In this document: positions 1 through 10,743 of the stretch, in pieces | Layout of the letters: every line of letters begins with the position of its first letter | How positions within the stretch are numbered: position 1 is the stretch's first letter | Source: a virus | Direction: 5' to 3' (one strand) | DNA: 64,000 nucleotides | Virus record (IMG/VR): IMGVR_UViG_3300042484_000833 | Span: 17,896 to 81,895 of that record | The notes under the pieces: model-generated | The model's input: the letters and a program-made list of their open reading frames with translations, nothing else | What the model was told of the DNA's origin: nothing | Database searches by the model: none | Program-made: the position numbers and the translations under genes

Positions 1-3000
1 GCCAGTGTATCGGCTTCTGCTGTAAGATACGTGCTAGTGTCTGCACTAAGTACGCCGCCAACGCCAAGTTTAACGAATCCAGATGTTCCAAGGTCTGGAA
101 GTTTGACAGAGCCGTTTGCTGTTAGACCACCTGAGAAAGTTGATAGAGTACTGGTAGTGGCGCCTCGGCTAGTAACAGTTGACAGTGTATCAGCTTCAGC
201 AAATGATGTTAAAATAGTAGCACCGTTAATAGTAGCACTTGAAGCACTGGTAAGTTCAGGTACGCTATCTGGAGTAAAGGCAGCAATATTGGTGCCAGCG
301 CCAGGGCTGCTAATGATAAACATTGTGTCCATTGGCGGTGGATTTGTCCCTGTTTGATTCCAATTGGTTGTTAGCCGAACATCGCACTGTGCGTAAGCGG
401 TAGTTTCGACGTAGATGGGTATCCATCGTTGATCACCTGTGCCTGTCACTGATGCGCCCACAGTTACTCTAAAATTGTTTGGGCCAATGCCTATATATTC
501 AACTAGTCTAAGTGTTGATGTTGGACCGCTGCCATAAGATACAGTGTATTTTTTCTTAAGACCAGAACCGTAATATTTTTCCAACAATTCAATTTCAATA
601 ACACCAATGCTATTCCAGTCGTTGAAATCCACAGCAACTCTTGCTATTTCAAATTGTTTTGCCTGGTTACCGCTTTGTGGTATTGCCCAATAAAACGTTT
701 TAACTGCCGACACAGGACCTTGATATGCTGTAGAATCGTATCCATCTAACAGTTCAGAGTCTGCAGCTTTTGCAGTTTTACCTAGATATCTTAAATCTAG
801 ATCTACAGATGCTAACCCAGTTACGTGTCCATAAGTATCAAGTGTTACATCTTGAATTACTGTTCCGTTAGAATTATCAACACTTGCTTGACTGCTAGTA
901 TCGGCATGATTAACTGTGACCGCACCTGTGGCACCAGATATCGTGATTGCATTACCTGCAACTAAACTAGTAACACCTGTATTGGTAATTACCGGAGTTG
1001 ATCCTTCACCTGTGGCTGTTCCCACGGTAATGCCAGTGCCTGCTGTCATTGAAGCAACATAGTTACCTGTAGTGTCTGTTCCCAATGCCACGCTGTCGGC
1101 AGCAATTGTTGTGGCAAAGCTAGCGGTGCCGCTGGCTAAGTCTGTTAGCGTGGCAGTACCAGTTCCTGTAACGTCACCTGTTAATGTAATAGTGACAACT
1201 GGGTCGGGCTTGTTTGTTATATTAGTCCAATCGTTATAGTAACTACCGTTTTGTCCATCTAATAAATCTGCGTTTAAGTTAGTGACTACTGTTGTGCTGG
1301 TTACTGTCAACGGTGCTGTGCCTACAGCCACTGTTGAAATTAATTCTGTTCCTGATAATTTTGTGTTAGCAGAAAATGCGTTAGTAGTTTTAACCCATGT
1401 AAATGTTTTATCAGTATCACCTTTAAGTGTGATTCCGCCACCGTCTGCAGTAAAATCAGTTGCTGCTCCAACTGTAAATGTCACATTGCCTGCGACTGAG
1501 TGATTAATGCTAGCTGTAAATTGAGTTAAACTGTTAACAGTTAAGATTAATGCGGCTGCGCCGAAAGCTCCGGGTCCTGTATTAACAGTCAATGACATTC
1601 CAGGAATCAAACTTTTAGTATCGCCTGTTGTTAAATTTACAATAGCAGTTACCAATGTTAGTGTGGCCTGTAACCCTGATTTGGCAACAATACTACCTAA
1701 TTCTATATTTTTATCATCAACAGATACTATGGTAGAATTAACAGTAGTGGTTGTTCCATTAACTATCAAGTCTCCAGATACAGTCATTGTCCCAACTATA
1801 TCAATTGCTCCGCTTGGCCTAATATAAAATCTATCAGCCATAGTGTTAGAGGTTGCTCCGCTGGTTCCAACCTGAGCAGTTCTAAATACAATATCTCCGC
1901 TGCCGCCCGTGCCAGTGCCATTACCTGCTTCAATTATTGTATTAACGCCTACTTGATTCGTACCTACAGAGATTCCAGAGCGGAAAGTTGCTATTCCTCC
2001 TAGGCCTAAAGTTGAGGCATCGCCCGCGCCTATTGTCGCGGCTCCGCCATTTCCACTGGTTGCACCACCAGGGCCCGCTTTTAATGTTAAACTAGTACCA
2101 TTACTAGTCACTCCAGTCGCACCAGGAAGGATGGTTAAATTACTGCTTGTTTGTGTTGTGATTGTGGTTGATGTTGAACCTGCACCTACTGTCAGTGTAT
2201 TATTATTAACCGACATTGCTTGGGCAGCAGTGCCGCCAGCTGTCATCGTTTTAAATACTAGATTGAATGCTTCGGCGCCAGCAGTTACGTTGGTCGATAC
2301 TGATTCAATGTAAGAACCGGCAATACCTGTACCAGCAGCGTTTTCTGTAATGAACTGTACACCAGTGCCAATACCTGCAGCGGCAGTGCCTGTGGTTGTA
2401 TGACTAAATTTAATTGGATAAGTGGTATTGTTAGCAACAGCATCATCTAGCGTAAATGTATAAGTGTTTGGAACGTACGAAGTATTAGCATTATAAGTGA
2501 CTGTGTCGCCACTTGCATTGCCAAGTGTTGTATTGCCATCGACTAATAAATTACCTCTTACAGTGGTATTCAAAGTGGTGGCACCCATGCTGATTGCGGC
2601 AGCTTGACCAAAGTTAATTGCAGTAATGTTAGCGTTGAATAAACTTGCTGTACCTGTATTGCTACTTGCAATACTTGGATTGGTGCCGTTCATATTGAAT
2701 GTGTGGGCGTTGGTTCCTGTAATCGTTTGATTGCCAATGGTCAATGTGCCAGTGGCAGCGCCTATATCAATAGTTGTGGCTGCACCAAATGCGTTAACTG
2801 TTGTACTTGTTGTATTCCACAAGGTAACAGTTGCTTGTGTTCCTACTACAGTTGGATTACTTAGTGTAATAGTTCCGCTAGTTGTACCTACCGAAATAGT
2901 AGTCGCTGCGCCAAATAAATTACCAGTTGTTGACACTGTATTGAATACGTTGGCTGTTGTAACACCTGTATTAGTTCTAATAGTGGCAGTACCAGTTGTG

Positions 3001-3458
3001 GCATCTCCACGAACTTCAAGTATGCTGTTACCAGTTGTAGTGCCAATGTTTAATACAGCGGCCGTGCCACCGATATTGAATGTACCGGCGCCAGCACCGG
3101 TACCAATATTCATTGTACCAGTAGTCAAACTAGTAAACGCATTTATAATACCAGTTGTTACGTCTGTTGATAAATTGATTGTACCTGCTGCTGTGCCAGA
3201 CACTTTCAATATATTGCCAGTAATTGCTCCGCCTAACGTAGTTGTTGTTAATGCTGCAGCACTAGTGCCTAAATTAATTGTTGTGCCGCCTGCTTGAAAA
3301 TCAGTACCTACGTACAGTTTCTTAGCAATTGCGCTGCCGCCAGCAGTATTTAAAGAAGCATTTGTATCAGATGAGCTTGATGCATCTGTCGTGCTTTGTA
3401 TTGTAGTCTTTTCTGTGACAGTCAGGCCGTTCTTAACGACGAAGTCTATTGTTGCCAT
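1..3458 (-). CDS. Large tail-fibre-like structural protein, 3' end outside window
   Basis: The frame is open from an ATG at 3458 to the window edge (about 1152 codons), so the C-terminus is missing. It starts MATIDFVVKNGLTVTEK and continues as low-complexity Thr/Ala/Gly/Asn-rich beta repeats of the form TTGTxNIGxx, the same repeat style as the two fibre genes upstream. Near the window edge are copies of the module TVTSRGATTSTLS followed by KLPDLGTSGFVKLG and YLTAEADTL, a motif set common in phage tail fibres. A late-type box and a TGGAGAG ribosome site precede the ATG. It is the last gene seen of the leftward fibre operon. I infer a trimeric beta-structured fibre or appendage; the receptor-binding tip would lie outside the window. 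Plus-strand ORFs over it are Val/Pro/Ala-rich shadows. Confidence 0.85.
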   Translation of the reverse strand, partial: MATIDFVVKNGLTVTEKTTIQSTTDASSSSDTNASLNTAGGSAIAKKLYVGTDFQAGGTTINLGTSAAALTTTTLGGAITGNILKVSGTAAGTINLSTDVTTGIINAFTSLTTGTMNIGTGAGAGTFNIGGTAAVLNIGTTTGNSILEVRGDATTGTATIRTNTGVTTANVFNTVSTTGNLFGAATTISVGTTSGTITLSNPTVVGTQATVTLWNTTSTTVNAFGAATTIDIGAATGTLTIGNQTITGTNAHTFNMNGTNPSIASSNTGTASLFNANITAINFGQAAAISMGATTLNTTVRGNLLVDGNTTLGNASGDTVTYNANTSYVPNTYTFTLDDAVANNTTYPIKFSHTTTGTAAAGIGTGVQFITENAAGTGIAGSYIESVSTNVTAGAEAFNLVFKTMTAGGTAAQAMSVNNNTLTVGAGSTSTTITTQTSSNLTILPGATGVTSNGTSLTLKAGPGGATSGNGGAATIGAGDASTLGLGGIATFRSGISVGTNQVGVNTIIEAGNGTGTGGSGDIVFRTAQVGTSGATSNTMADRFYIRPSGAIDIVGTMTVSGDLIVNGTTTTVNSTIVSVDDKNIELGSIVAKSGLQATLTLVTAIVNLTTGDTKSLIPGMSLTVNTGPGAFGAAALILTVNSLTQFTASINHSVAGNVTFTVGAATDFTADGGGITLKGDTDKTFTWVKTTNAFSANTKLSGTELISTVAVGTAPLTVTSTTVVTNLNADLLDGQNGSYYNDWTNITNKPDPVVTITLTGDVTGTGTATLTDLASGTASFATTIAADSVALGTDTTGNYVASMTAGTGITVGTATGEGSTPVITNTGVTSLVAGNAITISGATGAVTVNHADTSSQASVDNSNGTVIQDVTLDTYGHVTGLASVDLDLRYLGKTAKAADSELLDGYDSTAYQGPVSAVKTFYWAIPQSGNQAKQFEIARVAVDFNDWNSIGVIEIELLEKYYGSGLKKKYTVSYGSGPTSTLRLVEYIGIGPNNFRVTVGASVTGTGDQRWIPIYVETTAYAQCDVRLTTNWNQTGTNPPPMDTMFIISSPGAGTNIAAFTPDSVPELTSASSATINGATILTSFAEADTLSTVTSRGATTSTLSTFSGGLTANGSVKLPDLGTSGFVKLGVGGVLSADTSTYLTAEADTL

Positions 3459-3485
3459 TTGGTTTCACTCTCCACCAGTATGTTG

Positions 3486-3493
3486 TATTTATT
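3486..3493 (-). promoter_or_regulatory. Putative T4-type late promoter (AATAAATA)
   Basis: The minus strand reads AATAAATA, one base from the T4 late consensus TATAAATA, 27 nt before the ATG at 3458. The predicted start of transcription is near 3480, followed by a TGGAGAG ribosome site. The box overlaps the stop codon of the upstream fibre gene. Such boxes also occur by chance in AT-rich DNA. Confidence 0.5.
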
Positions 3494-6400
3494 AGATAGT
3501 GTTTAACGTTCTCACTACCCTCACTTTGATTGTATTACCTGCTGTCGATTGGGCAGAAAGTTCTAAATTAGCACCGTTCACAGCGGCTGTAAACACTACT
3601 AAACTATTGCCAGTTTTAACTACACCGTAGTCTGTCATTTGTGCTGTTGTGCCGTTATGAATTGTTAAAATTTCACTAACTTGATAGTTGCCACTGTCAG
3701 TACCTGCTGTACAAGTTACTTGTAAAATGTACTTGGCACTGCGGTATGTAGCTATTGGAAATGTACTTACTACTGTAGGAGCGCTAGCGACAATGCTAGC
3801 TGTTTCGCTTGAACTTTCGTATGCTTGACCGTTTAATGATAGTGTTCCTATAGCAAGTGTACTTGTTGTGCTACCAATATTAATTGTGCCGGTAGTTACA
3901 CCGGTATAGATATTGACTGTGCCAGTAGTCACATCACTGGTCAAGTTAACTGTGCCTGCTGTAGTGCTTTTAATTTTAACAATATTACCAGTTACAGCAC
4001 CGCCAAATGTTAGTGTACTTGCTCCACCCGTAGCATTTGTAGCAATATTGATGGCTGTGGCACTAGATGATGAGTTGGCTAGTGCCAGTGTGGTTGCCGA
4101 GCCAGCAAAGTTAACTGTGCCAACAATCTGATTAAACACATTAGCAGTGGACATTGAAGTTTCTAAATCTAATTGATTCGAAACCCCCGACTGGTCAATA
4201 CGCATACGCTCAGTCATCACTTGTTGCTCGTCTCCCGAACTTCCCTGTGACGGTGTCTTAAACTTTATTGAGCCGCCCGCCATACTGTTGCCAGTGTTGG
4301 CGCCACTTTGAATAATAATGTTGGCGCCGGCTATGTTTGTACCTACTGCGTTTTCGCCTTTTAACGTTGAAGTTACTGGTGCAACACTGGCTTCGCTTGA
4401 GCCTAGCGTTATGTTTCTATTTCTCAAAACAATAGTACTTTCTCTTACTATTGTACCAACACGAGCCAAGTTAGATTGTGTAGTAGCTGTAGTAATTTTA
4501 AAACTAAATGTAGTACTTGTTGCGCTGGCCGACGTTACAGGCCATGTGCCGTTGATGTTAGTATCGCCTGAACTAGCGACAGTAACTTGATCTCCTGTTC
4601 TAATACCTAAACTTGTGTTAGTGTCAGTGAACGCTATTGGGGTTGTTACTGTGATAATTCCTGTTACTGCTGAACTCAAGTACACACGGGCAGCGTCAAC
4701 ACCTGATACTGTTGTACCTGCTGGAATAAATGCGTTACCTTGTACAAGCATACCTGTTCGTACACCCGCAGCAATTGGACTAGATCCAAACATTAAGAAT
4801 GTGTCTGCATTAGTTGATGCTGTGCCTAAACTCATGCCAGTTGCGCCAATGAACACACTGCCTGTTCCTGCTGTTGACACCACAGTAGCACCAGTATTTG
4901 CGTAGGTAAATGTAGTCAAACTGGTTACTGTAACAACGGCGTTAACAGTATTAAATCCAGCGTCACCGCAAACAATAGTCACTGTATCAGTTGAGATTAA
5001 TCCGTGATTGGTAGTTGTGGCAATTGTTGCCACGTTTGAGCCGTTTCGTGCTACTGTGCTGATAACACCTGTTAGTCCAACGTTGGCTGTTACAGTTACT
5101 ATAGCACTGCCGCCGGTTGTGTAACTCTTAACATTGGTTGTAAATGCTTCACTGGCTGTATTTGATCCAATAACTACACTGCTTGCAGCACTGCCAATAG
5201 ATACTGCTTTGGTGTTGGCGTCAAATACAAATGCTTGTGCTGTACTACTGGTTGTAATTGCAGCACCTGTAGCATCATATGATTTAGCAATTGTTAAACC
5301 TGGACTCCACTGTGGCGCGGTGCCACTACTAGTCATTACGGTATTAGCAACACCAATATTTAATTTGTTTAGTGTAGCAGATGCACTAGCATATAGTGTA
5401 TCACCTTGTGTATACGTTACTAAACCAGTTCCTCCCACGCTAACTGGTTGAGTTGTGTGATTGGCAGAATCTAGTACGTAAGCTAAATTTTTAGTTTGTA
5501 ATGTTCCAGCATCAATAACATTGTCTTTTATCAACACTTGACCTTCACCTAAACTAGATCCAAGTCCTACACTAAATTGTACAGTGTTAAAACTAGCTAC
5601 GCCTGGGCTTGTATAGTTGCCCACAGCACCAGTACTGTTTACTTTAGTAACATCAAATGTTAGTGCGCCGTAGTACGGGCTTGATCCGCTGCCTGTTAAT
5701 GTTAAAGCACTGCTAGCTGCAAGAGCTGCACTTTGTACCACAGTTGACCAAATACTATCACCTCGCAAAAACGTACTGCTACTAGCTGAACCAGTGGCTA
5801 ATCGTGATGTTGCAATAATACCAGATACAATATTACTAGCATCAATTGTGGTAGCAACTAAACTATTCCAGTTGCCCCGTGTTTGACTACTTGTATTCAC
5901 TACTCCAGTAATTTTAATGCTATTCTTAATAAATGTTATAGTTCCTGAACCTGTAGCAGTTAAATCAACAGCACCGATAGTTACACCAGCAGTACTATCT
6001 AACGCATCGCTTCGCAATTCATGAATACTAAAACTATTTGTAGTTATGCTGCCAACAAAGAAGTGCCTTCCTGAAGTAATTTGTACACTACTCTGCTCTG
6101 GTAAACTTGATCCTATTATCTGAAAAGCGTCGCCTGTAGTAAATCCATGAGCAGGTACAGTAATAGTATTGTTAACAATATCTACCGTCTTACGTGTAAA
6201 TGTATGGCCGGTGCCTGTACTAGAACTTAGTACTTGAATTGTTCCCAATGAATAGTTATTATACAATTCAATTGTGCTTGTGGTAATAACTTTAGCATAA
6301 TAAACGTTACCAGATATTAGGCCACCTACTGCTGGGTCTGTACCGGGACTGTATATTACAGGGTCGCCGTTAGTGAATCCGTGGAGTGCCAGTGTGGTAA

Positions 6401-9400
6401 TTCTATTTAATACAGTGTCAACGCCGCCGCCACTGCCTGTTGAAGCAGCATTGAATGTTGCCGTTACGGTTGTAGTGGCAGTGACAGTTAGTTGTGTTGC
6501 GGCATTATCTTCAACAAAGTCAGGCGCACCGTTAGTAGCAACAAAGGTCTCGCCGCCAAATAAGTTTGTATAAATGCGTTTTTCAATAGCATTAACTAAT
6601 ATTTGAAAGCCTGATCCAGTGCCGTTACCAAATCCGCCTGCTACCGATACAGCAGATAGAGCATTACCTACAGCATAATTTGCTCCGCCAAATACAATGT
6701 CAACACCTGTTACTGCTCCAGCGGCCACTGTGATGTCTGCCAGGGCGCCAACACCAGTGCCTGAAACGTTGGTTAATGGAACACTGTAATATACTCCGTT
6801 GGTATATAATGTTCCGCCTGTTAGACCTGACAAATTGTTAACACTGGTAATTATGCCAGCACGTAGTTCAATAAATTCCGCCTGTGCTTGATTATCAGCT
6901 GCAGTTAATACTGTACGTATTGAGCCTGTTTCTACAGCGGGAGTAAAGAATTTTAAAGTAGCTGTAGTTGTACTTGCCACTGTACTAGTTGCTGGAAACG
7001 TAACTGTAAAAGTTCGTGGGTTAACTCCCATATTGACTACAGTAATCTTTGAACCTAATGGTATAGTTCCAGCTGTATCAAATACAAAGTCGCCTACCGT
7101 GATGGTTCCGGTTAAGCTGGCTGATGCCACACTACCAGTCATTGTTAATGCACTAGATGCGCCTGCTAGTGTGGCTGTTGCTGTGGTGCTAGCACTAGTT
7201 GAGCTGTCGGCAGCAGTATTTGTGTAATAAAATTCAGTAGTACTTGTTACGGTAATAGTCGCAGTTGCTGAAAAACTTGAAGTTGTTGCACTAATTTTAA
7301 CTTCATTGTTTGTTATAAAATTATGAACTAGTGCGCTTGTGATGTAAGCATTGTTGTTATATCTAAATGCCGCACTGATAGTTCCATTAGTAAATATTGG
7401 ACTTGCTGTATTTTCAGTGATTAAATATTGTCCAGTTGTTGAAATACGTAGAAAATAGTTATTAGTTGATGAAGCAGCGGCTGTTACCGCACTTGGATTT
7501 ACTGCTGTGTTAGTAGTACTAGGAGTTCTATCAGTGCCTATAATCAATGTATTGGCCGAAGCGGTAAATGGTGTGTTGAAGTTTGCTCCAACGCTGCCCA
7601 CAATAATTGCACTGGCAGCAGTGTAGTCTGCTTTGGTAATACCACTAGCACCACCGTAATAAATTGTACCTTGTACTGTGGCAGTGCCAGGATTAATATT
7701 TGTGAATACTGTGAATGTACCTGCGGCTGCTCTATTAATTTTCCAAACACCGTTATAGGCAGCAGGAGTAACACCTTCAATTAACACATAAGTATTTGCT
7801 GTCAATGTGACAGCTCCGCTGTGTGTCACAGTAAATGTGTTGATGCCCGATGTAATTGCAGTGGTGGCTGTATTAGCTGTAGTTTGTATAACAACAGATC
7901 CAATAGGAGCTGTAACAACTCCGCCTGTCAATGTTAATTCTTGTTGATAGAAATTTTCTGTAGCAATGTCACCTGATAATATGTCGCTTGCTGGAATGTT
8001 GTCAACTTGTATCAAACGGCTGTCGATACCATTTGAACTCCAACTGGTAAAACTACGGCTAGTTGGAATCAAATCGCTATTAATTTGTCCGTTACTGTTT
8101 AGTTGTACCAGCGAACCTGGGATTGCGTTAGTGCTTACGCTCTTATCTAATACATTACCCAAGTGAGTTTGAAAATATGTATAGGTTGCTAGTTGTGTAC
8201 TGAGCCTAGAGTGTTTTGGTCCACCAGGTTCATCATTGCCAAGCTCAGGATCAACACTAATACTTTCAACAGTTACGCCGCCAACTCCGAGACGCAACAC
8301 ATCTAGTGTGTCAACTGTGATTTTGTTTGTGAATGTTACGTTACCAGTTCTGTTAAAGGCTGTAATAAAAGTGCCAACTTTAAAGTCGCCTAGTTCGTTA
8401 GTACCCGATGTATAAACTCGACCAGCAGCTTCACTTACCTGTTCGTATGCTGATACAGTTTTACCACCGTTTTGCGGTAACGCATTGTAATCTGTGCCGC
8501 TGCCTGCATATTCCCAAGTATGGCTTGAGCTGTTGGTAATACTGGGTCTATGGAACCAAATTTCTTTACCCGGTAATGTTACAACATTGGTATATGATCC
8601 GCCAATTAGTGAAGGGGCAATTTCAAAATCAGCACCGTATAAATCTGTTCTAGCAGTTGCTGTACTCACGGTGTAGGTTACACTTACACCTGCAACTTGT
8701 GTAATTGAGCTTGCTGCTGTAAACACATTACGAGTTTCAGTAAGTCCAATAGTTACTTTATTAATGTTTAACGTTAATGTTCGTGTTCCGCTGACATAAC
8801 TGTAGACGTAGCCTTTGCTGGGGAATCCGCCAGTAGTACCTTCAACTAAGTCTCCTATAACAAACGTGTAGCCGCTTGGGCTTCCTGCTGCTAGAACAAG
8901 GGTTTGAAATGTATTATGTGTGTCTGTAACAGCATTAACAAACATATCATAATCTTGTCTAATAAAATTTTGTGTGCCAACACCCGCAAAGGTAATGTCG
9001 ACTAATTTTGTTAAACTATTATCGTAGTATAATTGAAACGTGTCATTTGTTAATTTCTTAACATAAAAAATGTCGCCGTCAAATATATTTCCCAATTGTG
9101 TAGTGCCGTTAGACTCATAAGATATCTGATCTTGATTTAATAAACCGTGAGCTACTATGGTAAATGTATCAGTGCCTATATCGATAGCTGTGGCAGAATT
9201 AAAACTAACACTTAGATAATTTCCCAATGCTGTTTTATAACTATTTGTCAAGTTGGCATTTGTTGTTGGATCATAAATTTGAATAACAAACTCTTCAACA
9301 GGACCATTAATGCGAGTCCAACCGAACGCTGTAATTGTTTGTATACTACCGGTTGTTCCCGTAGTGCCAATGTATCCTTTGTCAAAGGCAAAAGCGTTAG

Positions 9401-10670
9401 GACTAAATCCGCTGGCACGTAAAGCATATAATCCAAAGTTAGTAGCTGAGTTGGTAATAGAACAGTAGCCGCCAGACTGCGTGTACGTTCCGTTCAACAT
9501 GAAAATCTGGAAACATGATACTAATTGTACATAAGCATCGTTAATAACTCGCCAGCCGGTGCCTCCAAAGCTCAACATGGTAAAGGCGTTGGCCACCATA
9601 GATTTACCTTGTTCAGGTGCTGCTCCGCTTATTGGATTTTCTGATTCAATCTGATTAGTTGGTGTGTTGGGTGTAACCACTAAACTACCGTCAACTAGTA
9701 CACCACTGGCTCCTAAAAATGATAATAGTGTACAGTTTTGAATATATGGTGACTGACTAATTATAGGTTTAGTGCTTGGTAGGTAAGTGTAACCTACTCG
9801 ACTGGTTGTAGTATCCAGTGGATTATCAAATGACACAGCATACGCAAATGAGTAGGCAGGAATACCAGAGCTTAATCCATCTTTAAAAGTTACTTCACCA
9901 AAATAGCAACCGTTGCGCACACGTAACAAATCTCTGTTAGCATTCAACGGACGAATGCTAACTGAACGTAAGCTATCGCCTTTAACTGTTACGTTGTCTG
10001 GAACAATAATAGGATTATTTTCAACATAGTCGCCTGCTGATACTATAACGTTAATTCTAACACCATTAACAGCACTGCCTGATGTATAAACTAAGCCCGA
10101 TGCTATTTGTAATCCTCGTTTAATTGTCAATACAGGTGCGCTTATACCGTCATTGAGGTCATTACCTTTAGTGGCACTAACGTAAACTCGGTTACTGCCG
10201 AATGTATCTGAATCTATCCAGCCTAGTTGTCCACTGCCATCTGTCTTTAATATTTGATTTAGTAGTCCTGTAGCAGTTGGCAATGTAAGAGTGTAAGACG
10301 ATGCTAAATTATCTGCGGCCTTTATACCTGTGTAGTTTACACCGTTGACCGTTAATTCTTTTAATTGTAATGTACTAGCATTGTCAAGACTAGTATTTTG
10401 TGTTAAACTAATCTGAGTACTAGTTGCTGTAAGTACTGTTGTGCCATCAGCTACGGCTGTAACAGTACCGTCAGTGCCTGTATCACTTACTGTTACGTTT
10501 GTATTTTTTTTGTATATGCTTGCTGTAACGTCGACCACTGTGCCGGCGTCATTCTTCATATAAATCTTAGCGTCTGCTGTGTTTAGACCTAATTCGCCTG
10601 CTGATAAATCACCCGCTAAAGGTACTTTGTCAGCCACGCTGCTGCGTTTGTGTATAATCTTTGTTGCCAT
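3492..10670 (-). CDS. Giant tail-fibre-like structural protein (2392 aa)
   Basis: The N-terminus, MATKIIHKRSSVADKVPL then GDLSAGELGLNTADAKIY, is a recurrent start module of phage fibre and tail structural proteins. Residues about 155-460 resemble a pectin-lyase-like parallel beta-helix: YVSATKGNDLNDG, then NPIIVPDNVTVKGDSLR, then SIRPLNANRDLLRVR. A later module reads WEYAGSGTDYNALPQNGGK. Both have clear paralogous counterparts in the neighbouring 1802-aa protein. The remainder is long Thr/Ser/Ala-rich beta repeats, including several NHGL...TFTYANTG modules. The C-terminal half resembles the 1152-codon gene downstream. There is no obvious catalytic motif; whether the helix region degrades a polysaccharide cannot be told. 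It is a virion fibre or adhesin by inference, second of three giant fibre genes in tandem. The 73-bp leader contains tandem hairpins. Confidence 0.88.
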   Translation of the reverse strand: MATKIIHKRSSVADKVPLAGDLSAGELGLNTADAKIYMKNDAGTVVDVTASIYKKNTNVTVSDTGTDGTVTAVADGTTVLTATSTQISLTQNTSLDNASTLQLKELTVNGVNYTGIKAADNLASSYTLTLPTATGLLNQILKTDGSGQLGWIDSDTFGSNRVYVSATKGNDLNDGISAPVLTIKRGLQIASGLVYTSGSAVNGVRINVIVSAGDYVENNPIIVPDNVTVKGDSLRSVSIRPLNANRDLLRVRNGCYFGEVTFKDGLSSGIPAYSFAYAVSFDNPLDTTTSRVGYTYLPSTKPIISQSPYIQNCTLLSFLGASGVLVDGSLVVTPNTPTNQIESENPISGAAPEQGKSMVANAFTMLSFGGTGWRVINDAYVQLVSCFQIFMLNGTYTQSGGYCSITNSATNFGLYALRASGFSPNAFAFDKGYIGTTGTTGSIQTITAFGWTRINGPVEEFVIQIYDPTTNANLTNSYKTALGNYLSVSFNSATAIDIGTDTFTIVAHGLLNQDQISYESNGTTQLGNIFDGDIFYVKKLTNDTFQLYYDNSLTKLVDITFAGVGTQNFIRQDYDMFVNAVTDTHNTFQTLVLAAGSPSGYTFVIGDLVEGTTGGFPSKGYVYSYVSGTRTLTLNINKVTIGLTETRNVFTAASSITQVAGVSVTYTVSTATARTDLYGADFEIAPSLIGGSYTNVVTLPGKEIWFHRPSITNSSSHTWEYAGSGTDYNALPQNGGKTVSAYEQVSEAAGRVYTSGTNELGDFKVGTFITAFNRTGNVTFTNKITVDTLDVLRLGVGGVTVESISVDPELGNDEPGGPKHSRLSTQLATYTYFQTHLGNVLDKSVSTNAIPGSLVQLNSNGQINSDLIPTSRSFTSWSSNGIDSRLIQVDNIPASDILSGDIATENFYQQELTLTGGVVTAPIGSVVIQTTANTATTAITSGINTFTVTHSGAVTLTANTYVLIEGVTPAAYNGVWKINRAAAGTFTVFTNINPGTATVQGTIYYGGASGITKADYTAASAIIVGSVGANFNTPFTASANTLIIGTDRTPSTTNTAVNPSAVTAAASSTNNYFLRISTTGQYLITENTASPIFTNGTISAAFRYNNNAYITSALVHNFITNNEVKISATTSSFSATATITVTSTTEFYYTNTAADSSTSASTTATATLAGASSALTMTGSVASASLTGTITVGDFVFDTAGTIPLGSKITVVNMGVNPRTFTVTFPATSTVASTTTATLKFFTPAVETGSIRTVLTAADNQAQAEFIELRAGIITSVNNLSGLTGGTLYTNGVYYSVPLTNVSGTGVGALADITVAAGAVTGVDIVFGGANYAVGNALSAVSVAGGFGNGTGSGFQILVNAIEKRIYTNLFGGETFVATNGAPDFVEDNAATQLTVTATTTVTATFNAASTGSGGGVDTVLNRITTLALHGFTNGDPVIYSPGTDPAVGGLISGNVYYAKVITTSTIELYNNYSLGTIQVLSSSTGTGHTFTRKTVDIVNNTITVPAHGFTTGDAFQIIGSSLPEQSSVQITSGRHFFVGSITTNSFSIHELRSDALDSTAGVTIGAVDLTATGSGTITFIKNSIKITGVVNTSSQTRGNWNSLVATTIDASNIVSGIIATSRLATGSASSSTFLRGDSIWSTVVQSAALAASSALTLTGSGSSPYYGALTFDVTKVNSTGAVGNYTSPGVASFNTVQFSVGLGSSLGEGQVLIKDNVIDAGTLQTKNLAYVLDSANHTTQPVSVGGTGLVTYTQGDTLYASASATLNKLNIGVANTVMTSSGTAPQWSPGLTIAKSYDATGAAITTSSTAQAFVFDANTKAVSIGSAASSVVIGSNTASEAFTTNVKSYTTGGSAIVTVTANVGLTGVISTVARNGSNVATIATTTNHGLISTDTVTIVCGDAGFNTVNAVVTVTSLTTFTYANTGATVVSTAGTGSVFIGATGMSLGTASTNADTFLMFGSSPIAAGVRTGMLVQGNAFIPAGTTVSGVDAARVYLSSAVTGIITVTTPIAFTDTNTSLGIRTGDQVTVASSGDTNINGTWPVTSASATSTTFSFKITTATTQSNLARVGTIVRESTIVLRNRNITLGSSEASVAPVTSTLKGENAVGTNIAGANIIIQSGANTGNSMAGGSIKFKTPSQGSSGDEQQVMTERMRIDQSGVSNQLDLETSMSTANVFNQIVGTVNFAGSATTLALANSSSSATAINIATNATGGASTLTFGGAVTGNIVKIKSTTAGTVNLTSDVTTGTVNIYTGVTTGTINIGSTTSTLAIGTLSLNGQAYESSSETASIVASAPTVVSTFPIATYRSAKYILQVTCTAGTDSGNYQVSEILTIHNGTTAQMTDYGVVKTGNSLVVFTAAVNGANLELSAQSTAGNTIKVRVVRTLNTI

Positions 10671-10691
10671 TCTGCTATTCCTAAAAAGGTT

Positions 10692-10742
10692 GGGTCAGGT
10701 CTTTCGACGCCCTGCGGGTCAGGTCTAGTTTCCTAGACGCCC
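10692..10742 (-). repeat. Tandem hairpin pair in leader of the 2392-aa fibre gene
   Basis: Two direct copies, at 10692-10712 and 10716-10742, share GGGTCAGGTC and GACGCCC arms separated by 4 and 10 nt. In minus-strand RNA each folds with a GAAA (GNRA-type) tetraloop. The second copy has a perfect 6-bp stem, GTCTAG/CTAGAC. No T-tract follows directly, so this looks like a leader, processing or stability element and not a plain terminator. Confidence 0.7.
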
Positions 10743-10743
10743 T

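Noticed and set aside
2731-3297. Val/Pro/Ala-rich plus-strand ORFs opposite the fibre genes (also 10895-11521, 3913-4131 and others)
   Set aside because: They mirror Thr/Asn/Gly-rich repeat codons of the true minus-strand genes, lack ribosome sites and have shadow-type composition.
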